Shown here: in pieces, positions 50,319 to 54,758 of the stretch
Position numbering within the stretch: the first letter of the stretch is position 1
Layout of the letters: each line of letters begins with the position of its first letter
Source: a bacterium UBP15_UBA6099
GTDB taxonomy: Bacteria > UBP15 > UBA6099
Assembly (NCBI GenBank): GCA_002435745.1
Contig: DIWT01000032.1
Location: 1-54,758, forward strand
Length of the DNA stretch: 54,758 nucleotides
Direction of reading: 5' to 3'
Position numbers and translations under genes: made by a program
The notes under the pieces: model-generated
Database searches by the model: none
What the model was told of the DNA's origin: nothing
The model's input: the letters and a program-made list of their open reading frames with translations, nothing else

Positions 50319-51094
50319 AGGCCGTGAGAATGCAACGAGCCGCCGCGACGGCGGTTTTGGCGATCGCGCTGATGGTTCTGTGCGCCGCCGCGCTCGCGCA
50401 GGACAGCCCGTCCGGCTATGTGAACGATTTCGCGGGCGTGATGGACCCCGCCGCTCGTTCCCGCCTCGAAAACATGCTCGCCGCCCTCGACGAAAGGACT
50501 TCCGCCCAGATCGCGGTCGCCGTGGTGGACACCATAGGCGATTCCTACATCGAGGAATACGCGGTCAAGATGTTCGAGCGGTGGGGCGTCGGGCAAAAGG
50601 GCGAAGACAACGGCGCGCTGCTTGTCGTCGCAATGAGCGAGAGAAAAATCAGAATTGAAGTCGGCTACGGGCTGGAAGGCGCGGTGACGGACGCCGAATC
50701 GAAATTCATAATTGACGAGATAATCGCGCCGCCGTTCAAGCAGGGAGACTATTCAGGCGGGATAAGCGCCGGAGTCGAGGCGCTCGCAGCCATCGTTCTG
50801 GAAGAATACGGCATTGCGCCGGAGGAGTTCGACCTGAACGCGGCTCCCGCGAGCGGGCAGGGCAGCCCGCTGCCTAAGCGCTTCAGCCTCGTTCAGATGA
50901 TTTTCATGGGCGTGGTGGGCGTTTTTCTCCTGATATTGTTCATCACCAATCCGAGCCTGTTCTTAATGCTGCTGTTGTCCGGAGCAGGCAGGGGCGGCGG
51001 AGGATGGTCGGGCGGCGGGGGCGGTTTCGGGGGCGGCTTCGGCGGTTTCGGGGGCGGCATGAGCGGAGGCGGCGGAGCCTCCGGCGGCTGGTAG
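50315..51094 (+). CDS. TPM-domain membrane protein (YgcG-like)
   Basis: This 259-residue protein has a signal peptide (about 1-29). A TPM domain follows (about 35-160), with YVNDFAGVMDPAARSRLENM and ERKIRIEVGYGLEGAVTDAES. One membrane helix lies near 192-213, and a Gly/Ser-rich tail (222-259) is made of GGG/GFGG repeats. Similar proteins are widespread and poorly understood; some TPM domains have phosphatase activity. The gene is translationally coupled to the nucleotidyltransferase gene. Confidence 0.92.
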   Translation: MKAVRMQRAAATAVLAIALMVLCAAALAQDSPSGYVNDFAGVMDPAARSRLENMLAALDERTSAQIAVAVVDTIGDSYIEEYAVKMFERWGVGQKGEDNGALLVVAMSERKIRIEVGYGLEGAVTDAESKFIIDEIIAPPFKQGDYSGGISAGVEALAAIVLEEYGIAPEEFDLNAAPASGQGSPLPKRFSLVQMIFMGVVGVFLLILFITNPSLFLMLLLSGAGRGGGGWSGGGGGFGGGFGGFGGGMSGGGGASGGW

Positions 51095-51118
51095 CCCGCG
51101 CGGCTCTCTCTCCATTCC

Positions 51119-51148
51119 TTGCGGCATTCTCCATGCGTCCGTTATAAT
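51119..51148 (+). promoter_or_regulatory. Promoter for fdhE
   Basis: TTGCGG (51119-51124) and a perfect TATAAT (51143-51148) are spaced by 18 bp. The leader to the ATG at 51209 is about 55 nt. Confidence 0.6.
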
Positions 51149-51208
51149 GTCCCCGCGCGGGGCGGCCCGCGATACGCTGCTGACTACTACTAAAACAAGG
51201 ATGACGAT

Positions 51209-52084
51209 ATGAACAAAGAGAAAATTTCCGACCTGAGAACGAGAATCGACCAGTTGAAGGTGGCCCGCGAAGACCTACGGGAGCCGCTGGATTTCTACTC
51301 GAAGATACTGGACGCCTATGAAGGTTTCGACGCGACGCTCTGCGGCGAGCCGTTCGCGCCCCCCTCAGCCGCCGCAAAAGGGCCTTATCCCTTCATCGCT
51401 CTCGGCGCGGCCGAGCTTGACTGGACCGCCGCGGCGCCTCTCTTCCGCGCCCTCTGCAAAACTTTCATTGACAACGTCGAAGCGGAAGAGGACGTAGAGC
51501 GCGCGGCGGAAGCTTCCGACGAGGATGCCGCCGGAATCATCAGAAACGCGTTCCGCGTGTTCATCTCCGCCGGAGCCGGCGTCTCCGCAGAACCGACCGA
51601 AGAAGTCACTCCGCAACTCGCCTTCATCTCTTTTCTGGCAATGAGGCCGTTTGTGGACGTCTATGTCGCGGGAGCGCGCGCGCTGCTCGACAACGAGGAC
51701 GGCGCGTACGAAGCCGTGTGCCCGGTGTGCGGAGGAATCGCCGCCATGTCGGCGCTCGTCCGCGAGGAAGGCCACAGGCATCTCGTCTGCTCCGCGTGCG
51801 AGACCTCTTGGCTGTACAAACGCACCAGATGCCACCTGTGCGGAAACGAAGAGCCTCGGACGCTCGGTTACATAATGGCCGAAGGCCCCGGCGTGGAGGA
51901 CTGTTACACGGCCGCCACCTGCGAAAAATGCAAACAGTACCACAGGATGCTGGACACCCGCAAAAATAAGTTCGAGATAGACATAGCGCTTGAAGCCATC
52001 GCCGCCGCGCACCTTGAAATACTCGCCCAGCGCGAAGGCTACTCCCCGGCCCCCGGCTGGCGCGGCCTCGACAACTCGAACTGA
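51209..52084 (+). CDS. fdhE: Formate dehydrogenase accessory protein FdhE
   Basis: This 291-residue protein is of the FdhE type, a chaperone that assists formate dehydrogenase assembly. The C-terminal part carries four CxxC pairs: CPVCGG, CSACETSWLYKRTRC, CHLCG and CEKC. In the known family these bind iron in a rubredoxin-like way. The N-terminal half (about 1-160) is helical. AAGGA precedes the ATG by 7 bp. No formate dehydrogenase gene is in the window. With tupABC it suggests that a tungsten- or molybdenum-containing enzyme is made. Confidence 0.9.
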   Translation: MNKEKISDLRTRIDQLKVAREDLREPLDFYSKILDAYEGFDATLCGEPFAPPSAAAKGPYPFIALGAAELDWTAAAPLFRALCKTFIDNVEAEEDVERAAEASDEDAAGIIRNAFRVFISAGAGVSAEPTEEVTPQLAFISFLAMRPFVDVYVAGARALLDNEDGAYEAVCPVCGGIAAMSALVREEGHRHLVCSACETSWLYKRTRCHLCGNEEPRTLGYIMAEGPGVEDCYTAATCEKCKQYHRMLDTRKNKFEIDIALEAIAAAHLEILAQREGYSPAPGWRGLDNSN

Positions 52085-52230
52085 CCCGCCCGCGCCCGCA
52101 ATCCCGGCGGCGCGCGATTTCCTATGCTTGATGTCGGTTGAAGCTGGGGCGGGTTTTTTAGACGGAGAGTTGTCGGATTAAACGCCAGATATGATATCTG
52201 TCGGTTTACGGCAAAGAAAGAGCGATCGAA

Positions 52231-53160
52231 TTGAGCGAAACAGACGAACAACAGGCGTTTTCGGCAAAATATAGAATTTTTCGGTTTCTGGCGAGGACAG
52301 CGCTGCTGTTTGTCTATCTCCTGATACGCGTCCTTCCGCTTAGAGTCCATAAAACGCTCGCAAACGCGGCAGGCCTCGCGCTCCACAAGCTTGTTCCCCG
52401 CAACCGCAAACTGGTGGTCAAGCACCTCGAAATGGCTTACGGCGACGAACTGTCCCCGGACGAGATTCAAGATATCGCTTTGCGTTGCAACCGGCACATG
52501 GCGATGAATATTTTTGAATTCATCCGTTTTCCGTCCATGAGTTCTAAGCAGATACTGAGGCGGGTGACTTTCGAGGGCGAGGAAAACATCAAAGAAGCTC
52601 TTGCGCTGAACAAAGGCGTGATCGCGCTTTCAGGACATTACGGAAACTGGGAGCTTTTGGGCGCGGCGCTTGTCGCGCGCGGCTACTCGTTGACGGTCGT
52701 GCGGCGCGACCAGAACGACGGCCTAATCAACGATGTGATTCAAAAGCAAAGAGAGAAGAAAGGCATCAAAACCGTGCCGAGAGACAAGCCGATATTCAAG
52801 CAAATCATATCGCTGCTGAACAGCAACGAAGTAGTCGCCCTTATAGCCGACCAGAACGCGGCGGAAGGCGTTTTCGTGGAATTTTTCGGACGCCCCGCCT
52901 CGACCTTCAAAGGCCCGGCGCTGTTCGGCTCCATAACCGGCGCTCCGATAATCCCCGTCTTCATCGTTAGGGAAGACTATATGAAACACCGCGTCGTTTT
53001 CAGGCCCGCCATCGGGATTCAACCCACAGGAGACAGAGACCGCGACGCCGTGGCGGTCACACAGGCATGCGCAATGGAAATCGAGCGCATCATACGGCTT
53101 TGCCCGGAACAGTGGATGTGGCAGCACAAACGCTGGAAAACACAGCAACAACCGACATAA
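52231..53160 (+). CDS. Lipid A biosynthesis acyltransferase (LpxL/HtrB type)
   Basis: This 309-residue enzyme has a membrane helix near 18-38 and the HxxxxD/E acyltransferase motif as HYGNWE (H136 and E141). LIADQNAAEGVFVEFFG, ALFGSITGAPIIPVFI and CPEQWMWQHKRWK are further family motifs. It would add a secondary acyl chain to lipid A, which implies a lipopolysaccharide-bearing outer membrane. The start is a TTG at 52231, because the next in-frame ATG lies inside the domain; the exact start is uncertain. Confidence 0.92.
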   Translation: MSETDEQQAFSAKYRIFRFLARTALLFVYLLIRVLPLRVHKTLANAAGLALHKLVPRNRKLVVKHLEMAYGDELSPDEIQDIALRCNRHMAMNIFEFIRFPSMSSKQILRRVTFEGEENIKEALALNKGVIALSGHYGNWELLGAALVARGYSLTVVRRDQNDGLINDVIQKQREKKGIKTVPRDKPIFKQIISLLNSNEVVALIADQNAAEGVFVEFFGRPASTFKGPALFGSITGAPIIPVFIVREDYMKHRVVFRPAIGIQPTGDRDRDAVAVTQACAMEIERIIRLCPEQWMWQHKRWKTQQQPT

Positions 53161-53522
53161 CCCCGAATCCGAGACCTCTGAAAACATTTTCCCTAGCGAC
53201 ACCCCAAGCTGCGCTCGCGGCGACGCGCGTCCCCCGTTTCCCAATCACAGAAGACCCCCGGCGATGTTATGCTGTTGCTGTAGGATGGAACGCCGATTCA
53301 CGCTCCCGCAAAGGCCGCCCGCCTCGACATCTCGAACTGCGCATCGACCCGCAATCTTGGCGGCAAAAACCAATCATTGCGTTTAAGAACGAACTATCTT
53401 CAGCGCGCACTGTTTTTAATGGCTGTACGTAACATCGCGGGAATTTGAGGCAAAAGTGGCGCTGTCGGCGCCGATATTATGCTTCGATCTACTTTTAGAG
53501 AAACGTTCAGTTCCAGATTCAA
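53161..53522. other. Non-coding convergent gap before the DUF2283 gene
   Basis: This 362-bp gap shows no repeat of the kind seen in other convergent gaps, and no clear RNA gene or promoter. Open frames here overlap the acyltransferase end and lack family features. Base composition falls from GC-rich to AT-rich across it, which marks the edge of the terminal AT-rich pair. Confidence 0.5.
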
Positions 53523-53735
53523 TCATGAAGCAACGCCGATTCCCTCAAAAACAACCTGTCTTAGGGCGTCCCTATCGCCGAATCTTTTTAGAGCATTAAG
53601 GATTTCAATTCCGGCAAGACGGCCTTCAGAATCCAACTCGACAGCTATCCCTTCGCCAAGTTCCTTCGTGGTAACCGTCGTTTCGGTGAAGATTATGCTC
53701 AAAGCGTCAGCTTGTTTATCATACAATATCTTCAT
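53523..53735 (-). CDS. DUF2283 family small protein (putative antitoxin-like)
   Basis: This 70-residue protein has the DUF2283 layout: MKILYDKQADALSIIFTE, then GIAVELDSEGRLAGIEILNA. DUF2283 genes are often found beside DUF4258 genes, and the pair has been suggested to be a toxin-antitoxin system. AGAGGTGGAG precedes the ATG. It begins 13 bp after the DUF4258 fusion gene, so it is the second gene of the transcript. The region is AT-rich. Confidence 0.85.
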   Translation of the reverse strand: MKILYDKQADALSIIFTETTVTTKELGEGIAVELDSEGRLAGIEILNALKRFGDRDALRQVVFEGIGVAS

Positions 53736-53748
53736 ACTCCACCTCTTA

Positions 53749-54696
53749 TTAATAATAATACGTATATACCGTTATTACAACAATTTCGTTTGGTTCGTCA
53801 ACAAAAATAGGGCGAACAAGTTTAGTGGCATAAAAGCTCTCGTTCCATTCGTCGTTGAAAGCAAATTCCTTCCGGCATTCAAGCCTTCCGAAATCCGCCG
53901 CTTGCCATTCTTCCAAGCGTATCGCAGCCTCAACTTCTTTTGTTGTAAAACCTCTCCTCTCAAGGTATCTGTAAGCGTGTTTTGTAAAAGCAATCGGTTT
54001 CAATTTATTCGGCTTCTTTTTTTCTCTGGCTACAATTGCTCTATCGAAACATGACTTCAGAATGACGAATCTGCTGATACCGATACAGAAACAAAACGAG
54101 AAAGCGAAAAAGCAAAGGATGTCGTTGATCAGGAATCCTTCAGTAAAAAAAGGGCAACGCGTCATTTTGCATGACGCGATAAACAATAGGCAGATAAAGA
54201 ACGCAAGGATAGTAATGGAGATGGTTTTCATAAAAAGATTCAGTTTGTTGATAAAGTGATCGACCGCCGAAACAATACAAAAGAAAAACAAAACAGCGGC
54301 AAAAAAAAAGACAAATATAGATGTCGTTGAAAAGAAGTCAAACACATCCCAGTAGGCCATCATTCTATTAATGACGTGATATCCGATATGCAGAGACATT
54401 CCTGTAGCAATCAATAGAGATATCATAGTCGCATCAGGAACTATGATTTTGATTGCTTTGTTTTTCGTTTTTGAAAGGCTTTTTCCAATTATTCTTCGCA
54501 ATTCAAAATATATCATCACTCCGGTCATCATCAATATTTCATAGAAACTCATCACAAAAAACAACTCGGGAGGCTCAGGCTTGAATATATAGGTGGTTGC
54601 TGATGATAGCGCAAAAAGCAAAAGTCCGAAAACAAGCAACAACAAAACGCTCGCTTTTATCGGAAAAGAACACGATTTTCGCAATTCTGTTTTCAT
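53749..54696 (-). CDS. Six-helix membrane protein fused to a DUF4258 domain
   Basis: This 315-residue protein has about six membrane helices (roughly 14-35, 45-65, 85-108, 118-146, 155-175 and 188-212). A basic linker (RAIVAREKKKPNKLK) leads into a C-terminal domain of about 80 residues. That domain (234-315) reads PIAFTKHAYRYLERRGF, then TKEVEAAIRLEEW and ends YTYYY, which matches DUF4258. Stand-alone DUF4258 proteins are usually about 80-100 residues and soluble. The membrane part is unrecognised. GAGGT lies upstream of the ATG. Downstream is DUF2283 in the same transcript. The gene is AT-rich and probably acquired. Confidence 0.75.
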   Translation of the reverse strand: MKTELRKSCSFPIKASVLLLLVFGLLLFALSSATTYIFKPEPPELFFVMSFYEILMMTGVMIYFELRRIIGKSLSKTKNKAIKIIVPDATMISLLIATGMSLHIGYHVINRMMAYWDVFDFFSTTSIFVFFFAAVLFFFCIVSAVDHFINKLNLFMKTISITILAFFICLLFIASCKMTRCPFFTEGFLINDILCFFAFSFCFCIGISRFVILKSCFDRAIVAREKKKPNKLKPIAFTKHAYRYLERRGFTTKEVEAAIRLEEWQAADFGRLECRKEFAFNDEWNESFYATKLVRPIFVDEPNEIVVITVYTYYY

Positions 54697-54733
54697 AGCC
54701 AGTATTTACCTCGAACAGTGTTGAACAAGAAAG

Positions 54734-54757
54734 CTTACTAATAAGTTCATTAGTAAG
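54734..54757. promoter_or_regulatory. Perfect palindrome upstream of the DUF4258 gene
   Basis: CTTACTAAT (54734-54742) and ATTAGTAAG (54749-54757) form 9-bp perfect arms around AAGTTC. It lies 38 bp before the DUF4258-fusion ATG and reaches the window edge. Position and symmetry suggest an operator for autoregulation, as in toxin-antitoxin operons. A terminator for a gene outside the window is also possible. Confidence 0.45.
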
Positions 54758-54758
54758 T

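Noticed and set aside
53067..53432. A rightward open frame of 121 residues past the acyltransferase gene
   Set aside because: It begins inside the acyltransferase gene in another frame and shows no domain or ribosome site.

Overview
The window is a chromosomal segment of a GC-rich bacterium with dense, mostly short operons on both strands. A lipid A acyltransferase-type gene and several predicted lipoproteins suggest a diderm cell. A pyrophosphate-type phosphofructokinase signature, a tungstate ABC importer (tupABC), an FdhE-type formate dehydrogenase chaperone and HypB suggest an anaerobic metabolism with W/Mo and Ni enzymes. The sequence alone does not fix a phylum. The mix (CsaB-TagA fusion, NrpR-type regulator, GlpA/D, FdhE) fits an uncultured or deep-branching anaerobic lineage. 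No rRNA, tRNA, CRISPR array, transposase or phage gene was seen.

Layout. 1-6.1 kb: cell-surface polysaccharide fusion enzyme CsaB-TagA, an NrpR-type regulator followed by an ECF sigma factor, and glutamine-dependent NAD synthetase. 6.4-9.1 kb: an AT-richer two-gene ABC exporter. 9.2-12.8 kb: a minus-strand operon of PPi-type phosphofructokinase, a secreted M6-peptidase-like protein that has lost its zinc motif, and a DUF2804 protein. 12.9-16.6 kb: small proteins (cysteine-less thioredoxin fold, Cys-rich protein, YtxH, coiled-coil/winged-helix protein, HTH-pseudoreceiver protein, FmdB zinc ribbon) and TrpF. 16.7-22.2 kb: a large GH38/57-like protein, a 'quinate 5-dehydrogenase'-type protein, HypB and a cytochrome P460-like lipoprotein. 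22.5-31.4 kb: ROK-type kinase, epimerase plus gamma-glutamylcyclotransferase-like protein, glycerol-3-phosphate dehydrogenase, a secreted PHP protein, a glycosyltransferase and a MATE exporter. 31.6-33.9 kb: tupABC. 34-38.8 kb: STAS protein, topA, dprA and a second FmdB. 38.9-42.1 kb: two paralogous NIPA/DMT-like transporters flanking an M23 peptidase. 42.4-45.9 kb: pyrG, HAD phosphatase and transaldolase. 46-49.5 kb: a CcdA, TlpA, thioredoxin and YyaL-like lipoprotein cluster that looks like an extracytoplasmic thiol relay. 49.5-53.2 kb: nucleotidyltransferase, TPM protein, FdhE and lipid A acyltransferase. 53.5-54.7 kb: an AT-rich pair of DUF2283 and a DUF4258 domain fused to a six-helix membrane domain.

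The most striking non-coding feature is a set of hairpin-rich dispersed repeats. A composite element of about 260-265 bp with four stem-loops occurs twice almost complete (13579-13842 and 42116-42373), with a partial copy at the left edge and pieces at 2.3 kb. A second family has an approximately 85-bp hairpin unit repeated in tandem near 29.8 kb, with a relative near 6.2 kb. A third is a roughly 118-bp near-palindrome at 2174-2291. These repeats sit mainly between convergent genes. Many genes also have clear sigma70-type promoters (TTGNNN, 16-18 bp, TATAAT-like), which helped to choose start codons.

Candidates for undescribed biology, in order: the composite four-hairpin element and its placement; the membrane-DUF4258/DUF2283 pair; the tandem hairpin unit; the PFP, dead M6 protease and DUF2804 operon; and the CcdA-TlpA-Trx-YyaL-like cluster with its methionine-rich tail. 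All functional statements are inferred from reading the sequence; no database search was run.
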